DNA from: Verrucomicrobiaceae bacterium
GTDB lineage: Bacteria > Verrucomicrobiota > Verrucomicrobiia > Verrucomicrobiales > Verrucomicrobiaceae
Assembly: GCA_016795465.1 (NCBI GenBank)
Contig: JAEUHK010000092.1
Coordinates: forward strand, 1-64,000
Reading direction: 5' to 3'
Length of the DNA: 64,000 nucleotides
The notes under the pieces are model-generated. The model saw only the letters and a program-made list of their open reading frames with translations. It did not search any database and was not told the DNA's origin. The position numbers and the translations under genes were made by a program. This document shows positions 52,742-62,250 of the stretch, piece by piece. Every line of letters begins with the position of its first letter. Positions within the stretch are counted from its first letter, which is position 1.

Positions 52742-55700
52742 ATGTTCCGCTCCCTTTTCCTTTCTCTCGCGCTCGCTGTCACGGCGGTGGCGCAGTCCGG
52801 GCTGGATAAAAGCCTCATCTTTGCCGGCACTTCGGCCACCAGCGGGCCGGAGACTTACTCATGGCTCATCTGGCAGCCCACGGATCCGCTTTTTATCAGC
52901 ACGAACACCGTCGCGCTGTATCGCAAAACTGGTGGCACGGCCTCACCGGCCACTTTCACGCGGGTTTCGGTCGTGGAGCCGTCTGCGGACACACGCTTGA
53001 TCGAATCGATGCTGCCGGTGGCGGAAAAACTCGGTCAAAACATGGCGGATCTCGAAACGCTGCTCACCGACATGCTCGGCGACGCGGCTCCGGCAGGCAC
53101 GGTGACGGTGGCGCAGAAATTGAGCGCTTTGATCGCCGCGGCGCATGGAAATGCGGAGAACACGCAGCGCCTCATTTTGCTCGGCAGGCAGCATCCGGCC
53201 GTGGCGCTGGCTTTGGGCATCGCGGTGGCTGATCCGGTGCCTGCGGGCTCCACGCGGACGTATGAGCTGCGTGCGTATGATCGCACTGCGGACGCGGATC
53301 TCGCTGTTTTGGGCCGTGTGACGCTGAACGCGGCTTCGGTGTTCGTTTTGCCCGCGCCGACGGCTTTGTATGAAGTGCCGGATACCTCGACGAAGGGCGA
53401 TTTGAATGTCGCGCTGCGCTGGGCGACGCCGAACAACCTGCGTGACCTCAGTCCGCTGCATTACGGCTACGATGTGTATCGCGTGCCGATGGCTCGCGCG
53501 GTCACGTTGGGCTGGAACAGCACGCCGCCGGCCTCCACGGGCGTTTTGACGGCCGAACCGCAAACACAGAAGGTGAATCGTCTCGCCGTGCTGCCGCAGA
53601 AGCTGCTCTACGCGCCGGAATCGACCAATGCGGCTGATACGAGCACCGTATTCCTTCTCGATGACAACAACCGCTTCAACGGCGGCGCGAAATTTGGCGA
53701 TGGGAATCAATTCATCTACTTCGCGGTCGCTCGTGACCTGCTGGGCCGCGGTGGCGTGCCTTCGGCGGGCCTCGCGGTGACGATCAAAGACCGCATGCCG
53801 CCGAATCCGCCGCAGAAGGTGCGGGTGCGCAGCGTAACGCATTACGATGGCGTGAAGCGCGATCAGCGCTTCGTGATCGACTGGCAGGCGCCGGAGCTGC
53901 CTGCGGGCGAGACGATCAGCGCGTGGTATGTGTATCGCTGGCGCTCGCCGAAGGAACTCGCCACGAAAGGGGCGCATCTCGATGAGATCGAGCTTCGCCC
54001 GGACAAAAACCTCATCGCGATCCTTCCTTCGACGCAAACGACCTTCACGGACGATGGCACGTCCACACCGCCCGCGTGGGCCGAGGTCGATGAACCGCCG
54101 CCGGACTACGCGGATGCCGGGAAGACCTACTTTTTCACCGTGCGTGCCGTCGATGGCAGTGTGAGCGCCAATTTCTCCGGCAACAGCGCTCCGGCCTGGG
54201 GTGTGATTCGTGATCGCGATGGACCGGATGGCGTCGAGGGCGAGGTGAAGGTGAATGTGTGCAATCCCTCGCTGGTGTTCACGAGCTACACGCAGGTGCC
54301 GTTGCAGGGCCTCACGAATGACCAGGGGCACTTTTTGCTGAGTTGCGTGGCCACACCAGCCGAAGGCTGGGCCTGGGCGGAGTTCGCGACGGGCATCAAC
54401 AACACCTCGCTGACGCCGATTGGCGGTGCGTTGTTCCGTCAAGCCGGTGCGCAGATGGTCGCGGCCCTGCGTCGCAGCATCAATTACGGCGACACGAAGC
54501 TCTGGTGCCGTGTGGGCACGCGAAATGGCCGCGTGACGCAATGGGTGAGCGCTTTGCAGGAACTCGCGCCGAATCCGCAGGAGGATAAGTACATCCTCGC
54601 GTTGTGGAATGCCACGCTGGCGAAAATCACCGTGCCCGGCATCAGCGGCGGCTGGACGCATGAATCAGTCGATCCCACAACGGACACGATGATCGATCTG
54701 GAAGGCGAATTCATTCCAAGTGCCGGCAGCAAGGAATACAAAGTCTATCGCCGCGTCGATGGTGGTGATCAGACGCTCGTGGCCTCGGGTGAGGTGACGA
54801 CTTCGCCGATCAAATGGACGGACCCGAACCCGGTGGGCAGCAACTGCACCGTTTGTTATTACCTGCAGCTCTTTGACGAGCATGGAAACGCCGGTCCGCT
54901 CGTGCAGCAGGGCGAATGCATCACCTCAGGCGATGCGAGTTATCTGCCGACGCCGATTTTGGAGCCGCTTTCGGCCACCGGGCTCCTTCCGCCGCGTTTG
55001 AAGGTGAACTGGTTCAGCAGTATCGCCGGTGTGCAGCGCTTTGAAGTGTGGGTGGGCCGCAAAACGGGCACGTTGCCCACTTCGACCAGCAGCGGCCTGT
55101 CGGCGGACATCGCCAAACTGCATCCGAACACGCTCACAGAGGTCGAAGGCACCGAGGGCATCGATTTCGCGGTGTTTGAGACGGGACTCGCGCGGCATCT
55201 GAATGCGGATGGCTCGCCGGAATTCAGTTTCACGCTGCCGCTGTCGCTGACGGACACTTACACGGTGATGGTGCGTGCGGTGGGCCCCGGCGAGTATGGC
55301 GTGCGCATGGTGGGTGCGTTTAGCAATGTGGAGACCTTCACCTACTCGCTGCCGAAGCTCGGCATCGGCCTGCAAGTGCCCTGGCCGGATCGTCCGCTGC
55401 CGCCGAAGGCCAATTTTCATTCCGGCGTCACGGCGATGCACTTGAGCACTTTCGTGGTGCCGGATGGACGCGTGCCTTTGATCCAGCTTTCGCCGTGGAT
55501 CGGCAATGGCGTGCGCATCGGTGAGTTCGTGGACTATCCGCAGGGCGTGAGCATCACCGGTCCGGACAACAACAACCCCTCCGGTGCGAAGCTGCACTTC
55601 ATCCAAAACACGAAGGACGTCGAAAACTACCTCTACACGAATGATGAACTGGCCGCCGCGGAGCCGAGCGAGCCGATCAAGGGCCTCATCCTGCCCGTGG

Positions 55701-56023
55701 TGATGTATCGCGTGCAGGTGCCGAACACGAACTACCCCGCCGTGCCCGGCGACATCGTGCAGGTGACGCCTTTGATGGAAAAGATCGCCCAATTCGACGA
55801 CACGGGCGCGAATGTGGTGACGGATCCCTTCATCTCGATCCTGCCATCGTCCGTGACGCTGCTGCCGCGCACGATGATCGGCTCCGACCAGGACATTTTG
55901 CTGCTCGACCGCCAGCCGGTGATCGCCGGTGCCCGCTACAAGTATCTCGTCGTCCGCCTCGGGCCCAACAAGGAGATCGAGCGGGTGATCGTGACGAACG
56001 AAGTCAACGTGCCGAAACCCTGA
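52742..56023 (+). CDS. Giant secreted protein 2, fibronectin-type-III-like (1093 aa)
   Basis: The protein has a signal peptide (about 1-18, ending VTAVAQ). A helical segment lies near 80-150. From about 200 several FN3-like beta domains follow, the clearest near 350-480 (PPNPPQKVRVRSVTHYDG, FVIDWQAPELPAG, YYFTVRAVD-like TYFFTVRAVDGS), another near 630-720 and a third near 755-880 (PRLKVNWFSSIAGVQRFEVW). It contains paired cysteines (NCTVCYYLQL). It starts 39 bp after gene 1 and is followed after 19 bp by gene 3, so the three are probably co-transcribed. Likely a cell-surface or secreted structural protein. Confidence 0.78.
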   Translation: MFRSLFLSLALAVTAVAQSGLDKSLIFAGTSATSGPETYSWLIWQPTDPLFISTNTVALYRKTGGTASPATFTRVSVVEPSADTRLIESMLPVAEKLGQNMADLETLLTDMLGDAAPAGTVTVAQKLSALIAAAHGNAENTQRLILLGRQHPAVALALGIAVADPVPAGSTRTYELRAYDRTADADLAVLGRVTLNAASVFVLPAPTALYEVPDTSTKGDLNVALRWATPNNLRDLSPLHYGYDVYRVPMARAVTLGWNSTPPASTGVLTAEPQTQKVNRLAVLPQKLLYAPESTNAADTSTVFLLDDNNRFNGGAKFGDGNQFIYFAVARDLLGRGGVPSAGLAVTIKDRMPPNPPQKVRVRSVTHYDGVKRDQRFVIDWQAPELPAGETISAWYVYRWRSPKELATKGAHLDEIELRPDKNLIAILPSTQTTFTDDGTSTPPAWAEVDEPPPDYADAGKTYFFTVRAVDGSVSANFSGNSAPAWGVIRDRDGPDGVEGEVKVNVCNPSLVFTSYTQVPLQGLTNDQGHFLLSCVATPAEGWAWAEFATGINNTSLTPIGGALFRQAGAQMVAALRRSINYGDTKLWCRVGTRNGRVTQWVSALQELAPNPQEDKYILALWNATLAKITVPGISGGWTHESVDPTTDTMIDLEGEFIPSAGSKEYKVYRRVDGGDQTLVASGEVTTSPIKWTDPNPVGSNCTVCYYLQLFDEHGNAGPLVQQGECITSGDASYLPTPILEPLSATGLLPPRLKVNWFSSIAGVQRFEVWVGRKTGTLPTSTSSGLSADIAKLHPNTLTEVEGTEGIDFAVFETGLARHLNADGSPEFSFTLPLSLTDTYTVMVRAVGPGEYGVRMVGAFSNVETFTYSLPKLGIGLQVPWPDRPLPPKANFHSGVTAMHLSTFVVPDGRVPLIQLSPWIGNGVRIGEFVDYPQGVSITGPDNNNPSGAKLHFIQNTKDVENYLYTNDELAAAEPSEPIKGLILPVVMYRVQVPNTNYPAVPGDIVQVTPLMEKIAQFDDTGANVVTDPFISILPSSVTLLPRTMIGSDQDILLLDRQPVIAGARYKYLVVRLGPNKEIERVIVTNEVNVPKP

Positions 56024-56042
56024 TTCAACGCCCCACGCTGCC

Positions 56043-59000
56043 ATGAAGACCTTTTTGACCACCTTCCTGCTCTGCACCGGCCTCTCGCTGGCGGGAACCT
56101 TTGTGCATGAATCGAGCGTCGAACTCTCCGCGAGCGGTGATTTCAACGGCGACGGCTTTGCCGATGTGCTGCTGCTCGACAAGGCCACCGGCCTCTACCG
56201 CATCGGCTACAACTCCGGCACGGGAAGCCTGACTTTCGCCGAAGGCAGGCCCAGCGGCGTGTCGAACGTCACCGGCATGGCCGTGGGCCGCATCAACACG
56301 ACGGTGATGGACTCGTTTGCCGTGACGAGCCCGGATCAAAACCGCACGCAGATCCTCTCGCCGACCACGACGGGCGTGACGGTGCCCGTGACGAGCTTTG
56401 TGACCGGTCTCGGGCCGCAATTGCTCGCGGCGATCGATTTGCCGCTCGGTGTGACGCCGACCTCGGAAGATGATCTCGTCGTGCTCGCCTCGCGGGATCT
56501 CGCGCAGCAGTATCAACTGCGTCAGGTGCGCTCAAATGGCGGTGTGTGGTCGCTGCTGCGCTCCGATGACCTCGCGGACTTCAGCGGACGTGCGGGCAAT
56601 CCGATTGTGCCTTCGACGATAGCGGCGCCGTTGTTTGCCTATGTGCGTGATGCAGGTCCTGCGAACGACAGCTTTCACGCCTACTCGGTCACCGGCACCG
56701 GCGGCAGCGTGGAGCTGACGATTCCGGCTTTGCCAAAGGGCAGCACCTTCATCTGCGATGTCTTCAACGGCACGGAGGCCGATTTGATGTTCTGGGTGCC
56801 CGGCGGCAACACGATGAATGTGCGCCACATCTCGCCGAGCGGCCCTGGATGGAATCTCACGACGAACCAGGTGTTTAACGTCGGCTTTCCGGTGGCGCAG
56901 CTCGCCGCGGTGAACACGCCGGCGGGCAAGCGGCTGATCATTCGCTATGAAAACGGCAGCGTGCTCGAAGTGACCTACAACGGCACGAATCTCGATTCGC
57001 CGAACTACATCCCCACCAACGGCATGCTCGGCATGGCGAGCGGCGTGGTGCCGATGGCGGGGAACAACTTCCAATTGCTCTACTCGCCCGGTCCCGGCAC
57101 GGCGAGCACGAACGCGGTGGCTTTTTCGAACTCCGGCTCCGGCTGGGTGGCGGGCACCACGGCGACGCTGCCGGCGCTGAAAACCTGGAGCCGCTATGCG
57201 AACGTGCTGCTGCTGAGCGATCCGGTCTTCCGCGTGGACTATGCGCAGCTCCTGCAGAGCTATCAGTTGCCGGACTGGACCACGTCCGTGACGGCCGGAC
57301 CGCCTGTGGTGGCGGATGCGGCCACGTTTGGCAGCAGCACGGCCGGTTTGGGCACGCCAGCCTCCACCACGCTCGGCACACCCGCCGCCACCGCGGGCGG
57401 CGCCGTGGTGAATCAGATGCACAGTCAGTTTTCGCTGATCAGCTTCAACTCGGACCTCGGCGTGGTGCCGGATGCGGTCACGATTTCGCCCGATCCGGGC
57501 ACTTACGACACGGCGCAGCAGATTCAGTTCAGCGGCATCGCGGGTGGCAGCACGGTGTATTATCGAATGGGTGCTGCGGGCGCATTTCAGGCGTGGAATT
57601 CCGCGAGTCCGCCATGGATCACGCGTGATGTGAGCGTGCAATACTATGCGCAGAGCGCCAGCGGTCCCGGTCCGGTGCAGACGGCGGCTTACACCTTGAG
57701 CAAATCGCCCGCGTTGCAGGATGCCGATGGCGATGGCGTGCCGGATTTCGTCGAGCTTTCGTATGGCATGGACCCCGCGGGCGGTGACGATGCCGATGAC
57801 GATGGCTTCACGGATCGCGATGAACTCGCCGCGGGCACGAATCCGAATGACGCGGGCAGCAAGCCTACCGGAGCCGGTTCGTCCCTCGATGCGATGATCG
57901 TCGATGTGCGTGCGCAACTCCGCGATGTGAGCGGCGCGGTGACCGCCGTGGCCGCGGATGGCACGCACGTGACCGTTTCCGATCCTTACGGCAACGAACT
58001 CGGCTCGAAGAATGTCGGCGCGGCGCTGTCACCGGCGACTTTTGCTCGTGTTCGCACGCGGGCGGTCGATCCGAAGATGGGATTCCTCGTGGTGCGCACG
58101 GAAAAACATTTCTCCACCGACCCAGCGGGCACGAACGAGCCTCGCGGCCGCGAATTGATCGGCCTCGTGCCTGCTTTGGAGCCGGAAGTGTGGAGCTTTG
58201 CCACGCCGGATGGGGCCATCGGCAAACCGACGACGTGGAGCTGGGGCGGCACGAACTGGCAGGCCGGCAGCAGCAATTGGAACAACGGCCCCACGGACAC
58301 GCAGGGCTTTGATGCGAGCTGGAGCACGCTGCAAACGAACGCGAACTGGGACAGCAGCCCCGCCGGCACGTGGTCCGCCGCGGATTGGATCACGCAGTTC
58401 CAAGCGGCTGCGAATCGTGGCGCACGGCCCTATGCGGAGATCACGCTCTCGCCCGGCAGCTCGCTCGGCGCTCTGATCGTCGGCAAGGCGATGGCGGCGT
58501 TCATTCTCGAACGCAATCCCACGTCCACCGTCGATGGCACGGCGATGCTTTTTGATGAAGCCGATGCGCTCTTCGGCCTGCGCACCGCCTCCACCACCGC
58601 GCCCACCGCCAGCATCGTGCGCACCATCGCCGTGCTGCGGCATGTCGATGAGCAACTCGGCGGCAGCGATCTCGGTGCCCAGGCGATGCGCAAGCTCGCC
58701 CGCGATGTCTATGCGCAGCACAACGCTCTCGCGACGACCGATCTCGACCTGCTGCCGATGCCGCTGGATGCTCTCGCGACCTTTGTCGATACCGGTGCCC
58801 TGCCCACGGCCTATCTCACCGCCACCAGCCTGACTCCCGCCGAGCAAAGCGCCGCCTCCGCGAAGCTCACCAGCATCCTCAGCACCGTCCCCGAGCGCTC
58901 CACGACGACGCAGACGCTCTACGTGCGCAGCGGCACGCCCACGCCCGGCCTTTCCCTCGCCAACGATGCCTCCTCCTCGGCCAAACTGCTGCTCAACGAC

Positions 59001-59564
59001 AAAATCCGCGCCCTGACCCTGCCGGATGAAAACGAAGCCCCTGCCGGCACCCCTTTGCAAATCACCGCCTACACCGATCTGCCCGACATCGCCGGTTTCG
59101 ACGCGTGGGAAGTCACCTCCTTGACCCTCTCCAGCCTGCCCAACGTAGTCGATGAAGACAGCGATGGCGACCTCCTCGCCGATTCGTGGGAGCTGCGGCA
59201 CTTTGGCACCCTCGCCAACGATGGCTACGGCAACCGCGACGGCTCGCTCTACACCCTGATGCAGGAGTACTTCGACGGCACCGACCCGCGGATCAGCAGC
59301 AGCAGCCCGCTTCTGCCGCCCGTGGAGATGGTCATTCGTGATTTTGACATCACGACGCTCAGTCCGGGTAATTTCCGCCTGCGAGCCCGCTGGCCTGCGG
59401 CCTATGCGCACGCCGTCAATCTCATGATGCAGGGCACTCCAGACCTCGTGGAGTGGCTGCTACCCGATCCCGCCACCGATGTCGGCGGCGGCGAATTCCG
59501 CGCCACCATCACCACCACGGACCCTCGCTACTTCTTCCGAGCGTTTCCGCAGTTGAAGCGCTGA
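56043..59564 (+). CDS. Giant secreted protein 3, FG-GAP and calcium-loop protein (1173 aa)
   Basis: The protein has a signal peptide (about 1-18). An FG-GAP/VCBS-like motif, SGDFNGDGFADVLLLDKATG, lies at about 31-50 and beta-propeller-like sequence continues to about 470. A chitobiase/CHB_HEX_C-like domain is near 476-552 (SPDPGTYDTAQQIQFSG). Thrombospondin-3-type calcium loops follow at about 558-609 (DADGDGVPDFVEL, DADDDGFTDRDELAAGTNP), and a second set is near 1036-1055 (DEDSDGDLLADSWELRHFG). The part between is unassigned. The calcium loops suggest folding after export. It ends the three-gene set. Confidence 0.78.
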   Translation: MKTFLTTFLLCTGLSLAGTFVHESSVELSASGDFNGDGFADVLLLDKATGLYRIGYNSGTGSLTFAEGRPSGVSNVTGMAVGRINTTVMDSFAVTSPDQNRTQILSPTTTGVTVPVTSFVTGLGPQLLAAIDLPLGVTPTSEDDLVVLASRDLAQQYQLRQVRSNGGVWSLLRSDDLADFSGRAGNPIVPSTIAAPLFAYVRDAGPANDSFHAYSVTGTGGSVELTIPALPKGSTFICDVFNGTEADLMFWVPGGNTMNVRHISPSGPGWNLTTNQVFNVGFPVAQLAAVNTPAGKRLIIRYENGSVLEVTYNGTNLDSPNYIPTNGMLGMASGVVPMAGNNFQLLYSPGPGTASTNAVAFSNSGSGWVAGTTATLPALKTWSRYANVLLLSDPVFRVDYAQLLQSYQLPDWTTSVTAGPPVVADAATFGSSTAGLGTPASTTLGTPAATAGGAVVNQMHSQFSLISFNSDLGVVPDAVTISPDPGTYDTAQQIQFSGIAGGSTVYYRMGAAGAFQAWNSASPPWITRDVSVQYYAQSASGPGPVQTAAYTLSKSPALQDADGDGVPDFVELSYGMDPAGGDDADDDGFTDRDELAAGTNPNDAGSKPTGAGSSLDAMIVDVRAQLRDVSGAVTAVAADGTHVTVSDPYGNELGSKNVGAALSPATFARVRTRAVDPKMGFLVVRTEKHFSTDPAGTNEPRGRELIGLVPALEPEVWSFATPDGAIGKPTTWSWGGTNWQAGSSNWNNGPTDTQGFDASWSTLQTNANWDSSPAGTWSAADWITQFQAAANRGARPYAEITLSPGSSLGALIVGKAMAAFILERNPTSTVDGTAMLFDEADALFGLRTASTTAPTASIVRTIAVLRHVDEQLGGSDLGAQAMRKLARDVYAQHNALATTDLDLLPMPLDALATFVDTGALPTAYLTATSLTPAEQSAASAKLTSILSTVPERSTTTQTLYVRSGTPTPGLSLANDASSSAKLLLNDKIRALTLPDENEAPAGTPLQITAYTDLPDIAGFDAWEVTSLTLSSLPNVVDEDSDGDLLADSWELRHFGTLANDGYGNRDGSLYTLMQEYFDGTDPRISSSSPLLPPVEMVIRDFDITTLSPGNFRLRARWPAAYAHAVNLMMQGTPDLVEWLLPDPATDVGGGEFRATITTTDPRYFFRAFPQLKR

Positions 59565-59678
59565 GAAAGGCACGGCGGCTGCTTAAATATCAAGCGCCAC
59601 GTTTTCGACAATTTTGCATGGCTCACATCCATGCAGTTGCGGAACGCGAAGTCTGCCGTAGCCTCTTTCATCCCTCCC

Positions 59679-59915
59679 ATGAGCTCCATCGTGGACACCA
59701 ACGAAAACCGCATCAAGCAAGCCGAGAAGATCGCCTCGCATCCCGAGCAGTACAAAGTCTGCGAAGGCTGCGGCTCCATCGTGGTCATGCGCGCCGTGAC
59801 CTGCCCGAGCTGCCATGCGTATCGTTTTGACTCCACCGCCATGCGGGTGGTGGCGCAGGCCAAGGATCTGGCCCTCCGTGCGGCCAATTCGGTGCTCTCG
59901 ACGGACCTGTCCTGA
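59679..59915 (+). CDS. Small zinc-ribbon protein
   Basis: A 78-residue protein. The ATG at 59679 gives a compact protein (MSSIVDTNENRIKQAEKIAS); an ATG at 59631 is also in frame. It has a four-cysteine zinc ribbon, CEGCGSIVVMRAVTCPSC, at about 28-45, then HAYRFDSTAMRV and a helical end. The function is unknown; it probably binds zinc and possibly nucleic acid or protein. It is 58 bp before the NusG/RfaH-like gene and may be co-transcribed. Confidence 0.72.
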   Translation: MSSIVDTNENRIKQAEKIASHPEQYKVCEGCGSIVVMRAVTCPSCHAYRFDSTAMRVVAQAKDLALRAANSVLSTDLS

Positions 59916-59973
59916 GTGCCGGGACACCTTTGAGTTGCCGTTGGCTTTGGCTGCGTGCATTGGCGGCTGCCCA

Positions 59974-60525
59974 ATGATGCCCCACCCATCCGAACCAGCT
60001 TGGTATGTTGTCCACTCGCGCCCAAAGTGCGAGCACATCGCGGCTGCTCTGATGGCAGGTCTTGAGGGCGTGCAGACCTACTGCCCGCGCATCCGTTTTC
60101 AAAAGAGCACGCGGCGCGGCAAGGTGTGGTTCGTCGAGGCGCTGTTTCCGAGTTATTTTTTCGCGCATTTCAATCCCGTTGAGATGCTGCGGGCGGTGAA
60201 ACACTCGCAGAGCGTCATCCGCGTGGTCGGTTTCGGCGAAAGCCTCGCGAGGGTCGATGACGCGGTCATCGAGCAGATCAAGGCGGAGATGGCCGAGGAG
60301 GATGTCCGCGTGGTGGAGGTCGGCATCGAGGTCGGAGACATCGTGGAGCTCACCGAAGGGCCGATGCGGGGGCTGAAAGGCATCGTGAATGCCAAATTGA
60401 GCGGCGCGGACCGCGTGCGGGTGCTGCTGGAGTTCCTCGGCCGTGAAAACGCGGTGGAAGTTCCGGCCTCGAAGCTGCTCACGGAGCATCAGCCGCGGGT
60501 TTTGGTCTCGAAAAAGCAGGCGTGA
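59974..60525 (+). CDS. NusG/RfaH-family transcription antiterminator
   Basis: A 183-residue protein. Two adjacent ATGs (59974, 59977) are equally possible starts; an upstream frame to 59815 overlaps the zinc-ribbon gene and is rejected. The NusG N-terminal domain is clear: AWYVVHSRPKCEHIAAALM, VQTYCPRIRFQKSTRRGK, LFPSYFFAHF and VIRVVGFGESLARVDDAVI. A KOW motif region follows (GDIVELTEGPMRGLKGIVNA). The absence of the usual secE neighbour makes it a specialised RfaH/UpxY-like paralogue, and such factors often act on long surface-polymer or secreted-protein operons. That the giant-protein operon directly upstream is its target is only a guess. Confidence 0.88.
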   Translation: MMPHPSEPAWYVVHSRPKCEHIAAALMAGLEGVQTYCPRIRFQKSTRRGKVWFVEALFPSYFFAHFNPVEMLRAVKHSQSVIRVVGFGESLARVDDAVIEQIKAEMAEEDVRVVEVGIEVGDIVELTEGPMRGLKGIVNAKLSGADRVRVLLEFLGRENAVEVPASKLLTEHQPRVLVSKKQA

Positions 60526-60586
60526 GGGCCGCGGAGACGCCTCCGCCATTGCACACGGCCGTGGATGCACTACCTCCTCCGCCCCC

Positions 60587-62197
60587 ATGCTTACCCTCCG
60601 CAACGTCACCAAGACCTTCAACGCCCGCACGCTCTTCAGCGGCGCGAGCATGACGATCAACCACGGCGAGCGCGTCGCCCTCGTGGGACCGAATGGCGCA
60701 GGCAAATCGACGCTGTTCTCGCTCATTTTGAAAACCGACACGCCGGACTCTGGCGAGATCGTGCGCGACGAGTGGACGACGGTCGGCTTCCTGCCGCAGG
60801 AGTGCGAGGCGGTGGGCGATGAAACCGTGCTGGAGGTTTCCACCGGCAAGGCGGGCGAAATTGAGCGCCTGGAGAAGCAGCTCTCCGAGTTCGAGGCCGC
60901 GGGCGATGTCTCCAGCCCCGAGTATTTTGAAACCCACGCGAAGCACGACGCGCTGCAGGATCCGCAGGCCGAGGCGAAGGCGAAACGCATGCTCAAAGGC
61001 CTCGGCTACCTCGAGAGTGACTTTGACCGGCCTGCCCGCGAGTTCAGCGGCGGCTGGATCATGCGTGCGCACATGGCGCGACTGCTGGTGATGGAGCCGG
61101 ATTTGCTCCTGCTCGACGAGCCGACGAACCACCTGGACCTCCTGTCGCTCATGTGGTTCCGCAATTATTTGAAGAACTACCCCGGAGCCATCCTCATGAT
61201 CTCGCATGACCGCGACTTCATGGACGAGCTCGTGCAAAACGTTTACGAGATCGAGGAAAGCAAGCTCATCAGCTACTCCGGCAACTACAGCGACTACCTC
61301 CGCCTCCGCGAGGAGAACTGGGAACGCGCCAATCAGGCGTGGAAGAACCAGCAGAAGGAAATCGAGGCCATGCAGGAGTTCATCGATCGCTTCCGCTCCG
61401 TCGCGTCGAAGGCCGCGCAGGCGCAGAGCCGCGAGCGCCAGCTCGAAAAGATGGAGAAGCTCGATAAACCGCGCCCGTTGCGGAAAGGCTTCCGTTTCAA
61501 CTTCCCGCAGCCGCCGCGCAGCGGCCAGCGCATCATCACGCTGACCGATGTCGATCAGGCCTACGGCACCAAACAGGTGTACACCGGCCTCGACCTCGAA
61601 ATCGAGCGCGGCGAGCGCACGGTGCTCGTCGGCCCGAACGGCGCGGGCAAGTCCACGCTGATCAAAATCCTCGCCGGCGAGGTGCCCATCCAAAAAGGCG
61701 AGCGCAAGCTCGGCACGAACCTCAAGCTCGGCTACTTCTCGCAGCATCGCGGTGATTCACTCGATCCCGAATGCAGCGTGCTGGAGGAATTGAAGCGTGT
61801 TTCACCCGAAATCCGCGAAGACGAGGCCCGCAGCATCCTCGGCAGCTTTTTGTTCAAGCGTGAGGACGTGCACAAGAAGTGCAAAGTGCTCTCCGGTGGC
61901 GAAAAGAGCCGTTTGAACCTCGTGAAGTTCCTCGTCGATCCACCGAACCTGCTATTGATGGACGAGCCGACGACGCATTTGGACATCTGGGCCATCGAAG
62001 GCCTCATCATGGCCTTGGAGAAGTTTGAAGGCACCCTCGTCTTCATCAGCCACGACGTGCACTTCATCCGCCGCCTCGCCCAAAAGGTCATCCACATCAA
62101 CAACGGCAAACTCACCACCTACACCGGCGACTACGACTACTACCTGCAGAAGACCGGTGCCGAGGAAAATGCTCGTGCCGCGGTGGTGGCGGGGTGA
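60587..62197 (+). CDS. ABC-F family ATPase
   Basis: A 536-residue cytoplasmic protein with two ABC domains and no membrane part. The Walker A sites are both GPNGAGKST, near residues 35 and 350. The signatures are FSGGWIMRAHMARLL and LSGGEKSRLNLVKFL, and the Walker B sites LLLLDEPTNHLD and LLLMDEPTTHLD (one residue differs: N to T). The linker between domains contains the coiled SRERQLEKMEKLDKPR. ABC-F proteins act on the ribosome in translation control or antibiotic resistance. The ATG at 60587 begins the first domain; an earlier frame overlaps the NusG-like gene. Confidence 0.92.
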   Translation: MLTLRNVTKTFNARTLFSGASMTINHGERVALVGPNGAGKSTLFSLILKTDTPDSGEIVRDEWTTVGFLPQECEAVGDETVLEVSTGKAGEIERLEKQLSEFEAAGDVSSPEYFETHAKHDALQDPQAEAKAKRMLKGLGYLESDFDRPAREFSGGWIMRAHMARLLVMEPDLLLLDEPTNHLDLLSLMWFRNYLKNYPGAILMISHDRDFMDELVQNVYEIEESKLISYSGNYSDYLRLREENWERANQAWKNQQKEIEAMQEFIDRFRSVASKAAQAQSRERQLEKMEKLDKPRPLRKGFRFNFPQPPRSGQRIITLTDVDQAYGTKQVYTGLDLEIERGERTVLVGPNGAGKSTLIKILAGEVPIQKGERKLGTNLKLGYFSQHRGDSLDPECSVLEELKRVSPEIREDEARSILGSFLFKREDVHKKCKVLSGGEKSRLNLVKFLVDPPNLLLMDEPTTHLDIWAIEGLIMALEKFEGTLVFISHDVHFIRRLAQKVIHINNGKLTTYTGDYDYYLQKTGAEENARAAVVAG

Positions 62198-62250
62198 GAG
62201 CCGCATTCTTTGCTTGAGCGAAAGGACGCGGGTCGGTTAGGCTCGGGGTC

